From contig JAFGOY010000017.1 in the NCBI GenBank assembly GCA_016926255.1, positions 61,915-125,914 on the forward strand: 64,000 bases of DNA, given 5' to 3'. Below are positions 49,638 through 58,066 of this stretch, piece after piece. Under the pieces are notes generated by a model. It worked only from the letters and a program-made list of their open reading frames with translations, ran no database searches and was not told the origin of the DNA. The translations under genes were made by a program, and so were the position numbers. The number at the start of each line of letters is the position of its first letter. The first letter of the stretch is position 1. Origin of the DNA: Anaerolineae bacterium. Lineage in GTDB: Bacteria > Chloroflexota > Anaerolineae > Aggregatilineales > UBA3940.

Positions 49638-51149
49638 ATGGCCAAGTATGCAGCAGCAGTCGACCAGGGAACCACCAGCACCCGCTTTATGATCTTCAAC
49701 CACAGCGGTGAGGTTGTGGCGGTTCATCAGATGGAGCATGAGCAGATTTATCCCCAGGCCGGTTGGGTCGAGCATGACCCGATTGAAATCTGGGATCGAA
49801 CGAAAGACGTCATCAAGGAAGGCATGAAGAAAGCCGGTGTCAAGGCCGAGGACCTGGCCGCCATCGGCATCACCAACCAGCGTGAAACGGCTGTCGTGTG
49901 GGATAAGAAAACCGGCAAACCGTACTACAATGCGATTGTCTGGCAGGACACCCGCACCGATAAGATTTGCAACAAGCTGGCTGAAGACGGCGGGCAGGAT
50001 CGCTTCCGTAAAAAGGTCGGTCTGCCGCTGGCAACCTACTTCTCCGGCCCAAAAGTCCGCTGGATGCTCGATAATGTCAGCGGGCTGCGCGCAGCCGCCG
50101 AGCGCGGCGATGCCATTTTTGGCAATATCGACACCTGGGTGATCTGGAACCTGACCGGCGGCGTCGACGGCGGCGCGCACGTCACCGACGTGTCCAACGC
50201 CAGCCGCACGATGCTGATGAATCTCAAGACCCTCGACTGGGACGATGAGATTCTCAAGATCATGGATATCCCCAAGGCAATGCTGCCCCAGATTCGCCCG
50301 TCGAGCGACCCCAACCTGTACGGCAACACCAAGGCCGATGGGCCTGTTGGCGGCGTCGTGCCGGTCTGCGGTGACCTGGGTGACCAGCAGGCGGCGATGG
50401 TCGGGCAGGCGTGCTTCTCGCCCGGCGAGGCCAAGAACACCTACGGCACTGGCTGCTTCATGCTGTTGAACACCGGCACCGAGGCAGTCCAGTCGAAGAA
50501 CGGCCTGCTGACCACTCTGTGCTACAAGTTCGGGTCCGATCCGGCGGTCTACGCGCTGGAAGGCTCGATCGCGATCACCGGTGCGCTGGTCCAGTGGCTG
50601 CGCGACAACCTGGAGATGATCAAGGAATCCAAGGATATCGAAGCGCTGGCCAAGACGGTCGACGATGCGGGCGGCATCTACTTCGTCCCCGCTTTCTCCG
50701 GCCTCTTTGCCCCCTACTGGAAGAGCGATGCACGCGGTGTGATCGTCGGCCTGACCCGCTACGTCAACAAGGGCCACATCGCCCGCGCAGCGCTCGAAGC
50801 GACCGCTTACCAGACCCGCGAGGTGCTCGACGCAATGAACGCCGACTCCGGCGTCGCGCTGATCGCCCTCAAGGTCGACGGTGGGATGGTCTACAACGAA
50901 CTGCTGATGCAGTTCCAGTCCGACGTGCTTGGTGTGCCCGTCATCCGCCCGAAGGTTGCCGAGACGACCGCGCTCGGTGCAGCCTATGCCGCTGGTCTGG
51001 CAGTTGGCTTCTGGAAGAACACCGACGAGATGCGTGCCAACTGGGGCATTGACAAGACCTGGGAACCCAAGATGGGCATGGAAGATCGCAAGAAGCTGTT
51101 CGCCGGTTGGAAGAAAGCCGTCACCCGCACCTTTGACTGGATCGAATAG
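49638..51149 (+). CDS. glpK: Glycerol kinase
   Basis: A protein of 503 residues, the usual GlpK length. It opens [15 protein letters not shown] (phosphate-binding 1), continues with [25 protein letters not shown], the WQDTRTD active-site segment, and [12 protein letters not shown] and [12 protein letters not shown]. It converts glycerol and ATP to glycerol 3-phosphate for the dehydrogenase encoded next. aaaggag lies before the ATG. Confidence 0.96.
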   Translation: MAKYAAAVDQGTTSTRFMIFNHSGEVVAVHQMEHEQIYPQAGWVEHDPIEIWDRTKDVIKEGMKKAGVKAEDLAAIGITNQRETAVVWDKKTGKPYYNAIVWQDTRTDKICNKLAEDGGQDRFRKKVGLPLATYFSGPKVRWMLDNVSGLRAAAERGDAIFGNIDTWVIWNLTGGVDGGAHVTDVSNASRTMLMNLKTLDWDDEILKIMDIPKAMLPQIRPSSDPNLYGNTKADGPVGGVVPVCGDLGDQQAAMVGQACFSPGEAKNTYGTGCFMLLNTGTEAVQSKNGLLTTLCYKFGSDPAVYALEGSIAITGALVQWLRDNLEMIKESKDIEALAKTVDDAGGIYFVPAFSGLFAPYWKSDARGVIVGLTRYVNKGHIARAALEATAYQTREVLDAMNADSGVALIALKVDGGMVYNELLMQFQSDVLGVPVIRPKVAETTALGAAYAAGLAVGFWKNTDEMRANWGIDKTWEPKMGMEDRKKLFAGWKKAVTRTFDWIE

Positions 51150-51215
51150 CATCCGGTAAACAGGTGTCAGGGCCGGTTTCCTGACCGGCAGTGGCAGCCT
51201 ATCCAACGTTGAAAG

Positions 51216-51249
51216 ATCAGGGATCAGGGCCTATGCTCTGATCCCTGAT
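51216..51249. promoter_or_regulatory. Long hairpin in the glpK-glpA gap
   Basis: Twelve-bp perfect stem atcagggatcag/ctgatccctgat with a ten-base loop. No T-run follows, so it may be a processing or stabilising element as much as a terminator. Confidence 0.55.
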
Positions 51250-51299
51250 ACCAATCATCAAGTGTTTTTCGTAAAATTCGCAATTTAATCGGGTAGATA

Positions 51300-51314
51300 T
51301 GTTCAGTTTGAACA
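51300..51314. promoter_or_regulatory. Palindrome upstream of the glpA-like gene
   Basis: TGTTCA-GTT-TGAACA, a perfect 15-bp palindrome 116 bases before the ATG. It shares outer GTTC/GAAC bases with the glpF-upstream sites but with different spacing, so a common regulator is uncertain. Confidence 0.35.
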
Positions 51315-51429
51315 AAGCCTGTATTTCGCTCCCTCCCTCTTGAGGGGGATGGGACAACAGTTTTTACGGTTGTTTGGGGTGGGGGTGATAATATCGCCCT
51401 ACCTTATTCGATCATTACTAGGAAATGCC

Positions 51430-52593
51430 ATGAAAAGCTATCACGCATTGATCATCGGGGGCGGGGGAACCGGTGGGGCACTGGCCCACGACCTCGCGCT
51501 GCGCGGCCTGAAAGTGACACTGGTCGAGCGCGGCGAAGTGACCTCCGGTACAACCGGGCGGCATCATGGCCTGCTGCACAGCGGCGGACGCTACGCGGTA
51601 AAAGACAAGGAATCGGCGGTTGAGTGCATCGAGGAAAATCTGATCCTGCGCAAGGTGATGCCCGGCACATTCGAGGAAAACGACGGCTTGTTCGTCGCCA
51701 TCACCGAAGAGGATGTCGAGTACAGCAGGCTGTTCATCGAAGGCTGCACCGACTGCGGTATCCCGACCCACCAGTTGACCAGGGAGCAGGCGCTGGCCAT
51801 CGAGCCGAACCTCAGCCCCAACCTGATCCTGGCCGTTCAAATTCCCGATGCGACGATGGACGCCATGCGGATGGCGCTCCGCTTTTTCGCGACGGCCAAG
51901 CATAACGGCGCTGAGTTCAAGACCTATACCGAGGTGCTCGACGTCGAAAAGACAGGGGGCACAGTGACCGGCGTCCGGGTGGTCGATCATCGCAGCGGGA
52001 AAGAAAGCGTGATCAACGCCGACATCGTGATCAACGCCGCCGGGCCGTGGAGCGGCAAAGTCGCCGACATGGTCGGCGTCGAAGTGCCGATCCGCCCCTC
52101 ACCGGGAGTGATGCTCGCCCTTGAAGGCCGGTTGTGCAATATGGTCATCAACCGGATGACCCCTTCCGGCGACGGCGATATCGTCGTCCCGCAGCGCGGG
52201 CTGTCGGTGATCGGCACCAGTTCATGGGTCGTCGACGATCCTGACAACCTGGGCCTGCCGTCTGACCATATCGAGAAGATGTACGCCGAAGGCGAAAAGA
52301 TGATCCCGGCGGTGCGCAAGGCCCCGTTCCGGGCGGCCTGGTCGGCGGCCCGACCGCTGATTGGCCCGCGTGGGGCCGATACCGGGCGCGAGTTGAGCCG
52401 GACGTTCAAATGCTTCGACCACGTGGATGAGGGGGTCGAGGGCTTTGTGACGATTACCGGCGGCAAGGCGACGACTGCGCGCGGCATGGCCGAAGCGACA
52501 GCCAACGTCGTTTGCCAGAAGCTCGGCGTCGATGCGCCCTGCCGCACCCGCGAAGTGGTCATGCTGCCGCATACGGCCTATTTCACCGGATAG
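51430..52593 (+). CDS. GlpA-like FAD glycerol-3-phosphate dehydrogenase
   Basis: A protein of 387 residues of the DAO family. FAD site IIGGGGTGGALAHDLALRGLKVTLVERGEV, then TTGRHHGLLHSGGRYAV, and a C-terminal FVTITGGKATTARGMAEAT closing the flavin site. This pattern matches the GlpA/GlpD branch; a 2-hydroxyacid oxidase of the same fold is the alternative. It lacks the C-terminal [2Fe-2S] domain of E. coli GlpA. Directly downstream come SdhB-, SdhC- and SdhD-like genes with no SdhA, so it may be the flavoprotein of that complex. Start: ATG 51430, after taggaaa. Confidence 0.85.
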   Translation: MKSYHALIIGGGGTGGALAHDLALRGLKVTLVERGEVTSGTTGRHHGLLHSGGRYAVKDKESAVECIEENLILRKVMPGTFEENDGLFVAITEEDVEYSRLFIEGCTDCGIPTHQLTREQALAIEPNLSPNLILAVQIPDATMDAMRMALRFFATAKHNGAEFKTYTEVLDVEKTGGTVTGVRVVDHRSGKESVINADIVINAAGPWSGKVADMVGVEVPIRPSPGVMLALEGRLCNMVINRMTPSGDGDIVVPQRGLSVIGTSSWVVDDPDNLGLPSDHIEKMYAEGEKMIPAVRKAPFRAAWSAARPLIGPRGADTGRELSRTFKCFDHVDEGVEGFVTITGGKATTARGMAEATANVVCQKLGVDAPCRTREVVMLPHTAYFTG

Positions 52594-52604
52594 AAGGTGT
52601 TCCG

Positions 52605-53327
52605 ATGACAAAGGAAATCACGTTCAAAGTCTTTCGTTACAAACAGGGCGATCCCGCGCCGCATTATGACCGGTTCACCGTACCCTGTGACGAAAATACC
52701 ACCGTGCTGATCGCCATGCAGGATATCCGGCGCGACCAGGACCCGACATTGATGCTGCGCCACTCCTGCCACCATGCCTCGTGCGGCACCTGCGGGATGC
52801 GGATCAATGGCAAAGAGGAATTGAGCTGCGTGGTCAAAGTACTCGACCTCGGCACCCCAACGGTGACCGTCGAGCCGCTCGAAAACCTCCCGCTGATATC
52901 CGACCTGGTCGTCGATATGACCGGGTTCTACCAGCGCTATACTGCTGCCCGGATGCCGTATATCCGCCAGAGCGAGTTCAATCCCGGTGCCGAACCCCCG
53001 GAGGGGATCGACCGGTATACGCGCTATGAAAACTGCATCGAATGCGGTCTGTGCCTGTCGGCCTGCCCGGTCGCGGGCAGCGACGCGGAATATCTCGGCC
53101 CGGCGGCGATGGCGGCGGCCTGGCGTGCGGTAGAAGAGCCGCGCAACGGGGACGGCAAGCACGCGCTCAATTGGGTCGATAATGAACATGGCTGCTGGCG
53201 CTGCCATATCGCGTTCGAATGCAGCGAAGTCTGCCCGTCGAACGTCGACCCGGCAGCGGGGATCATGAACCTGCGCCGCAAGCTCACCGGCAGCAGTTTG
53301 CTCCGCCTGTTTGGGATCAAACGATAA
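52605..53327 (+). CDS. SdhB/FrdB-like iron-sulfur subunit
   Basis: A protein of 240 residues. All three clusters of SdhB are encoded: [2Fe-2S] Cys55, 60, 63 and 75 (HSCHHASCGTCG); [4Fe-4S] Cys144, 147, 150 (CIECGLC) with Cys210; and [3Fe-4S] Cys154, 200, 206 (SACPV, RCHIAFEC). It would carry electrons from a flavoprotein to a membrane anchor. The usual flavoprotein SdhA is missing; the gene starts 12 bases after the GlpA-like gene. ATG 52605 follows agaaggtg. Confidence 0.9.
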   Translation: MTKEITFKVFRYKQGDPAPHYDRFTVPCDENTTVLIAMQDIRRDQDPTLMLRHSCHHASCGTCGMRINGKEELSCVVKVLDLGTPTVTVEPLENLPLISDLVVDMTGFYQRYTAARMPYIRQSEFNPGAEPPEGIDRYTRYENCIECGLCLSACPVAGSDAEYLGPAAMAAAWRAVEEPRNGDGKHALNWVDNEHGCWRCHIAFECSEVCPSNVDPAAGIMNLRRKLTGSSLLRLFGIKR

Positions 53328-53355
53328 GCGGGGCCAGTCGTTTTACAAATCGCTG

Positions 53356-53409
53356 GTAGGGGCGAGGCTTGCCCTCTCCCATAAGGGCGACCGCGAGGGT
53401 CGCCCCTAC
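53356..53409. repeat. Inverted repeat inside the glp/sdh operon
   Basis: Ten-bp perfect arms gtaggggcga/tcgcccctac with an inner gggcgac/gtcgccc overlap. The 3' end (cccctacgagatg) also occurs near 8446. It fills part of the 215-base gap between the SdhB-like and SdhC-like genes; nothing else is seen there. Confidence 0.6.
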
Positions 53410-53542
53410 GAGATGCAATTGGGAATGATATCTCGATAGATCGCAGGCCGAAAATCTATCGCAAACCAAGTAACCAAATTGTACGGGCCCAGCGACGTTC
53501 TGTGTCGTCCACAGCAGTGCTGTGCCCACCGGAGAGAATATC

Positions 53543-53947
53543 GTGCAAGACGTACAATCAACACAGGATACCGTCCGGCCCAAACGCCCGCTGCTGGCCT
53601 GGTTCGACGTCCGCAGCCGAAAGCTCGGAAGCTGGGCGTTTGCCCTTAACCGGCTGACCGGCCTGGGCCTGGTGCTGTACCTGTTCCTTCACCTGGTGAT
53701 CCTGAGCCTGCTGCTGCGCGGCGAAGCTGGCTGGGACGCCTTCATCAAGCTGGCCCGCAGCCCGCTCTTCTTGCTGATGGATGCGGTGCTGATCTTCGGG
53801 ATCATCTATCACGGGCTGAACGGCATCCGGGTGGGAATGGTCGGTTTGGGTTATGGCGTTCGCGCTCAGCGTGGTTTATTCTGGACATTGATGGTGATTG
53901 GCGCTGCGCTGCTGGTCGCCAGTATCTGGCTGGTCTTTACCATCTAA
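53543..53947 (+). CDS. SdhC-like cytochrome b membrane subunit
   Basis: A protein of 134 residues from GTG 53543, six bases after GGAGAG. Three membrane helices: about 27-48, 70-88 and 108-130. LVLYLFLHLVILS and IIYHGLNGIRV contain the His residues expected to hold haem b. The pre-helix segment SWAFALNRLTGLGLVLYLF matches the SdhC quinone-site opening (S-x-x-x-R-x-T-G). It anchors the iron-sulfur subunit and passes electrons to quinone. Confidence 0.82.
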   Translation: MQDVQSTQDTVRPKRPLLAWFDVRSRKLGSWAFALNRLTGLGLVLYLFLHLVILSLLLRGEAGWDAFIKLARSPLFLLMDAVLIFGIIYHGLNGIRVGMVGLGYGVRAQRGLFWTLMVIGAALLVASIWLVFTI

Positions 53948-53957
53948 GGAGGGCAGT

Positions 53958-54335
53958 ATGCAGAACGCAACCGCAAACCAACGTGAAAACGGCGCGGCGG
54001 GCGGCCTGTGGCTGCTCCAGGTGATCAGCGGGGCGCTGCTGATCGCCGTGCTGGGCCTTCATATGTTCGCCCATCACTTTGTGGTGGAAGGCGGCCTGCG
54101 GAATTATCAGGACGTGCTGGCCTATGTCGCCAGCCCGCTGATCGTGGCCGTCGAACTGGTCTTTCTGATCGTCGTCACCCTTCACGCGATACTCGGCCTG
54201 CGTGCCATCCTGTTCGATCTTGGCCTGTCGGCAAAGGCCGAAAAAACGGTCAATATCGTGTTGACCGTGATCGGGGTAGGGGCGGCTGGTTATGGGATTT
54301 TCCTGGCGCTGGCGCTCCACGCGCTGGCCCGCTGA
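53958..54335 (+). CDS. SdhD-like membrane subunit
   Basis: A protein of 125 residues from ATG 53958, preceded by aaggagggc. Three helices: about 17-38, 57-82 and 97-120. VLGLHMFAHHFVV and LHAILGLRAIL place His residues as in SdhD anchors. Its start lies eleven bases after the SdhC-like stop, so both probably arise together as the two-protein anchor of the complex. Confidence 0.8.
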   Translation: MQNATANQRENGAAGGLWLLQVISGALLIAVLGLHMFAHHFVVEGGLRNYQDVLAYVASPLIVAVELVFLIVVTLHAILGLRAILFDLGLSAKAEKTVNIVLTVIGVGAAGYGIFLALALHALAR

Positions 54336-54365
54336 CTCGTTCGTCCTGCTGGCGGATTGGAGATT

Positions 54366-54620
54366 ATGTCAAAACGAAATCGCACGCGTTCACAGCGCTC
54401 GTCGGAGGAAGTCCCGACCCGTAACGAACCCTGGATCAACAAGAGAACCGGCCTATGGGTTGTCGGGATCGTCGGCCTTGCATTGGGTATCTATACCGGC
54501 TGGCAGTTTTACCCAGCAATTGGCTTCTGGAAGGCTTTGCTATGGGGAGTCGGATCGGCGGCGGCCATCTGGCTGGTGTATGGGCTTTCTTACCTGGTCA
54601 ACGTGACCGTCCGGCGCTGA
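54366..54620 (+). CDS. Small two-helix membrane protein
   Basis: A protein of 84 residues. A basic, Arg-rich head (SKRNRTRSQRS) is followed by two helices (about 30-47 and 55-75) joined by a short FYPAIGFWK turn. It resembles AtpZ-type or other small accessory membrane proteins only in outline; no family assigned. It lies between the SdhD-like gene and dhaM in the same orientation. A TTG three codons earlier is an alternative start. Confidence 0.6.
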   Translation: MSKRNRTRSQRSSEEVPTRNEPWINKRTGLWVVGIVGLALGIYTGWQFYPAIGFWKALLWGVGSAAAIWLVYGLSYLVNVTVRR

Positions 54621-54679
54621 CTTGTTTAACGATGAACATGGCTTAGAACCCCGGTATACACACAGGACAGGGTTATCAG

Positions 54680-57166
54680 ATGGTTGGTATCGTACTCGTT
54701 TCGCACAGTGCCACCCTCGCCAGCGGGCTGGAAGAACTCATCAACCAGATGGTTCAGGGAAAGGTGCCTCTGGCATCGGCGGGCGGCATCGACGACCCGG
54801 AGAACCCGATCGGAACCGATGCCTTCAAGGTGCAGGCGGCGATTGAATCGGTCTATTCCGACGACGGCGTCGTTGTCCTGATGGACCTGGGCAGTGCGCT
54901 GCTCAGTGCCGAGATGGCCCTCGAATTTCTCTCACCCGAACAGCAGGAAAAGGTCTATCTCTGCCCGGCTCCCCTCGTCGAGGGAGGGCTGGCGGCAGCA
55001 GTTCAGGCATCGGTGGGCGGCAGTGCCGAACAGGTGATGGCCGAGGCGCAGGGCGCACTGGCCGCCAAGATCGAGCAGATCAGCGGTGCGCCGCCTGAAC
55101 CGACCGCTGCTGTTTCGCCGGAACTGGCAGGCGAGGCCATCGAGTTGATCCTGACCGTCGAGAACCCACTGGGCCTCCACGCACGCCCGGCGGCGCGGTT
55201 CGTGAGCACGGCCAACCGCTATTCCTCCACCGATATCCGTGTTGTGAAGGGCGACCGCTCGGCCAACGCCAAGAGTATCAACCAGGTGGCGACATTGGGA
55301 GTCCGCCAGGGCGATACGATTACGGTGCGTGCCTCCGGCCAGGCTGCCGAAGAAGCGCTCGCCGCGATCGAGGCGCTGGCCGACGACAATTTCGGCGATG
55401 CGGAGCAGGCTCCCGCGCCGGTTGCCTCCGGACAGGCTGCCCCCACTCCCACCGGTAAACAATTATCCGGTATCCCGGCTTCGCCCGGCATAGCCGTCGG
55501 TCCGGTTATGCAGTTCCGGGCGCACCTGCCACAGGTCGATACGCTGACCGGCTGCAATCCCGCCGCCGAATGGAAGCGACTCCAGGCGGCGATTGGTGCT
55601 GCCGGGGATGAACTTCAGACGGTGATTGCCCGCATGACGCGGCAGGCTGGTGCAGATGAGGCGGCGATCTTCGAGGCGCACGCCTTATTCCTGCAAGACC
55701 CCGACCTGCTCGAATCGGTAAAGCAGCGTCTCGATGCGCAGCAGGTCAATGCTGAAGCCGCCTGGCTCCAGGTGATCGAGGAAACCGCCGACCGCTTCAG
55801 GGCTATCGACGATGCCTATATGCGCACCCGCGCCGCCGACGTGCTTGATGTGGGCCGCCGGGTGCTCGACCGGCTGGCCGGTGGTCCGTCCACTGCGTTC
55901 GAGCTGTCTGAACCGTCGATTGTCGTCGCGGTCGATCTTAACCCGTCCGATACGGCCCTGCTCGATCCGGCCCAGGTACTGGGTATCTGCACCGAGTTAG
56001 GCGGGGCGACCTCGCACAGTGCGATCCTCGCCCGCGCTCTCGGCATCCCGGCGGTGGTCGGAGTCGACGGGGCAACGGCGGCCCTTCCCGAAGGCGCGCT
56101 GATCGGCCTGGATGGAGGTCAGGGGTTGATCTGGCCCCAGCCAGACGAGGCGGAAATCCGCGAACTGTCCGGTCGGCGTGAAGCCTGGCTTTCCGAGCAG
56201 CAGCGCCAGAAGGAGTCCGGGCGGGAGCCTGCCGTCACCATCGACCGGCTGCGGGTGGAGATTGGCGCGAATATCGGCGGCCCGAATGACGTGCCGGTCG
56301 CGCTCGAATACGGCGCGGAAGGCGTCGGGCTGCTGCGCACCGAGTTTTTGTTTCTACAGCGTGAGACACCACCCACCGAGGACGATCAATACGAGGTTTA
56401 TCACACGATTGCCGAGTTGATGGGTGATCGCCCCGTGATCGTCCGTACGCTCGACATCGGCGGGGACAAGCCGGTGCCGTTCGTCGATCTCGACCCGGAG
56501 GACAATCCCTTCCTCGGCCTGCGGGGAATCCGGCTCTGCCTGGCTTACCCTGACCTGTTCCGTACGCAACTCAGAGCGATTCTTCGCGCTAGCGCGGCGG
56601 GCAACTTCAAGCTGATGTTCCCGATGGTTGGGTCGGTCCAGGAGTTCCGCGCGGCCCGCGCGGTGCTCGACGAGGTGCGGCAGGAATTGAGCGAGGCGGG
56701 TGTGCCGTTTGATAAGTCGATGGAGATCGGCGTTATGGTCGAGGTTCCATCGGCGGTGGTGGCTGCCGATCAACTGGCGGCAGAGGTCGATTTCTTCAGC
56801 ATCGGCACCAACGACCTGACCCAGTACGTAATGGCCGCCGACCGGGGCAATGCCCGCGTCGCCGACCTGGCCAATGCCTTACAGCCCGCCGTCCTGCGGA
56901 TGATCAGCCAGACGGTTGAGCAGGCCCACGACGCTGGTATCTGGGTGGGGATGTGCGGTGAACTGGCGGGAAACCCGCTGGCGATCCCGGCATTGGTCGG
57001 ACTGGGGCTTGACGAGTTGAGCATGAGCGCTCCGCAAATCCCGGCGGTGAAGGAAGCGATCCGCGCGCTGTCACATTCCCGGACGGAAGCCATCGCCTGC
57101 CATGTCCTCGAACTCGACAGCGTCGAAGCGGTGGTGGCCTACCTCAGTCAGGTGAAGACAGGCTGA
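54680..57166 (+). CDS. dhaM: DhaM with EIIA, HPr and complete Enzyme I domains
   Basis: A protein of 828 residues. Residues 1-130 are the EIIA-Dha domain (IVLVSHSATLASG, His9). Residues 155-243 are HPr (PLGLHARPAARF, His167). Residues 262-828 form a full Enzyme I: swivelling domain with GGATSHSAILAR (His446), then the PEP-binding barrel with RTEFLFLQR, RTLDIGGDKP, MVEVPSAV, FFSIGTNDLTQY and GMCGELAGNP. E. coli DhaM (472 residues) has only the front part of Enzyme I. This protein could take phosphate from PEP directly and pass it to DhaL without other PTS proteins. Confidence 0.94.
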   Translation: MVGIVLVSHSATLASGLEELINQMVQGKVPLASAGGIDDPENPIGTDAFKVQAAIESVYSDDGVVVLMDLGSALLSAEMALEFLSPEQQEKVYLCPAPLVEGGLAAAVQASVGGSAEQVMAEAQGALAAKIEQISGAPPEPTAAVSPELAGEAIELILTVENPLGLHARPAARFVSTANRYSSTDIRVVKGDRSANAKSINQVATLGVRQGDTITVRASGQAAEEALAAIEALADDNFGDAEQAPAPVASGQAAPTPTGKQLSGIPASPGIAVGPVMQFRAHLPQVDTLTGCNPAAEWKRLQAAIGAAGDELQTVIARMTRQAGADEAAIFEAHALFLQDPDLLESVKQRLDAQQVNAEAAWLQVIEETADRFRAIDDAYMRTRAADVLDVGRRVLDRLAGGPSTAFELSEPSIVVAVDLNPSDTALLDPAQVLGICTELGGATSHSAILARALGIPAVVGVDGATAALPEGALIGLDGGQGLIWPQPDEAEIRELSGRREAWLSEQQRQKESGREPAVTIDRLRVEIGANIGGPNDVPVALEYGAEGVGLLRTEFLFLQRETPPTEDDQYEVYHTIAELMGDRPVIVRTLDIGGDKPVPFVDLDPEDNPFLGLRGIRLCLAYPDLFRTQLRAILRASAAGNFKLMFPMVGSVQEFRAARAVLDEVRQELSEAGVPFDKSMEIGVMVEVPSAVVAADQLAAEVDFFSIGTNDLTQYVMAADRGNARVADLANALQPAVLRMISQTVEQAHDAGIWVGMCGELAGNPLAIPALVGLGLDELSMSAPQIPAVKEAIRALSHSRTEAIACHVLELDSVEAVVAYLSQVKTG

Positions 57167-57169
57167 CGT

Positions 57170-57892
57170 TCAGGTGCGTCCACAGTCCTTTTCCGGGAAG
57201 CGCGGCGGCCAGGCCGGGGGCGGCGTGCCATCGACTACAAACCGGAAGTCGCAGCAGTCGCAGCCATGTATCAGCGTTTTTGTGCGGCGCAGTTCGACTC
57301 CCATCGCGCCGATGGTGATGTAATCTACTGCGCACATGTACGGCCCCAGTTCGAGCGCGTCCTGTACTTCGAGGAATTTCTTGATCCCGCACTCGCTGAA
57401 ATCTATGCCCCAGTCGAAGCTGCCGTCTCCTTCGACAAACGTGCAAACCCAATCCTCTGGATAGCGCCGCTCCTGCGAACGTGCCGCCTTTTGTCTGGCT
57501 TCCTCGACCCCCTGACCGGTGTAGGCGCGTTTGCCCATTCGCTGCCGCAGGAATCGCGGAAACAGCGCGAAAAGCCGCCCGTATGATTTGTGGAGCAGCA
57601 TTCCTGCCTCGTCGACATTTCCGCCCTGCTTCTGAATCGCCCGGTAGAAGGCCAGGCTGTAGGCTGACTGCATCAGTTGAAGGGTATAGCCGCCCTCGTC
57701 ACCGCCGACATAGGGCAGTTCCGCCAGCAGCTTTTTGAAGATGTCCCGCGTATCCTGCTCGACGACTCTGGCCGTCGACCGTCCATACTTCTTTCGCACC
57801 GGCTGGCGCATCGGCAGGAAGTAGCGGTTGAAACGTTTCAGAATTTTGTTGCTGCTGTCGAGATAGTAGTCAGAACCGGTTCTTTCTGTCAC
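57170..57892 (-). CDS. ATC-hydrolase-family protein (L-2-amino-thiazoline-4-carboxylate hydrolase type)
   Basis: A protein of 240 residues from GTG 57892, preceded by agggaggac on the - strand. The middle is helical, with a DALELGPYMCAVDYI segment; the C-terminus has a Cys cluster HGCDCCDFRF, a hallmark of the family annotated from bacterial L-2-amino-thiazoline-4-carboxylate hydrolase. Most members probably act on other substrates. It converges with dhaM, leaving three bases between stop codons. Confidence 0.7.
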   Translation of the reverse strand: MTERTGSDYYLDSSNKILKRFNRYFLPMRQPVRKKYGRSTARVVEQDTRDIFKKLLAELPYVGGDEGGYTLQLMQSAYSLAFYRAIQKQGGNVDEAGMLLHKSYGRLFALFPRFLRQRMGKRAYTGQGVEEARQKAARSQERRYPEDWVCTFVEGDGSFDWGIDFSECGIKKFLEVQDALELGPYMCAVDYITIGAMGVELRRTKTLIHGCDCCDFRFVVDGTPPPAWPPRFPEKDCGRT

Positions 57893-57940
57893 ATTGTCCT
57901 CCCTGATAAATGGCATGGTATGCAGTATACAGGCTGACTG

Positions 57941-57989
57941 AAAAAAGACCGGGGTCAGATGCTGTTCCGCCAGACACCCGACCCCGGTC
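57941..57989 (-). terminator. Terminator of the cellobiose phosphorylase gene
   Basis: On the - strand: ten-bp perfect stem gaccggggtc/gaccccggtc followed by six Ts. Confidence 0.8.
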
Positions 57990-58066
57990 AATTGGGGGGT
58001 GCTGTTGAGCCAGTGGCAGCAAGGGCGACGTGCCAGCAACGGTTCAACAGTTTCTTTGCAATTTGA

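Noticed and set aside
49590..51206. Open frame of 538 codons on the - strand opposite glpK
   Set aside because: Shadow of glycerol kinase codons; the sequence has no family features.
51300..51314. LexA box before the glpA-like gene
   Set aside because: The half-sites are GTTC...GAAC, the opposite orientation to the GAAC...GTTC of an SOS box.
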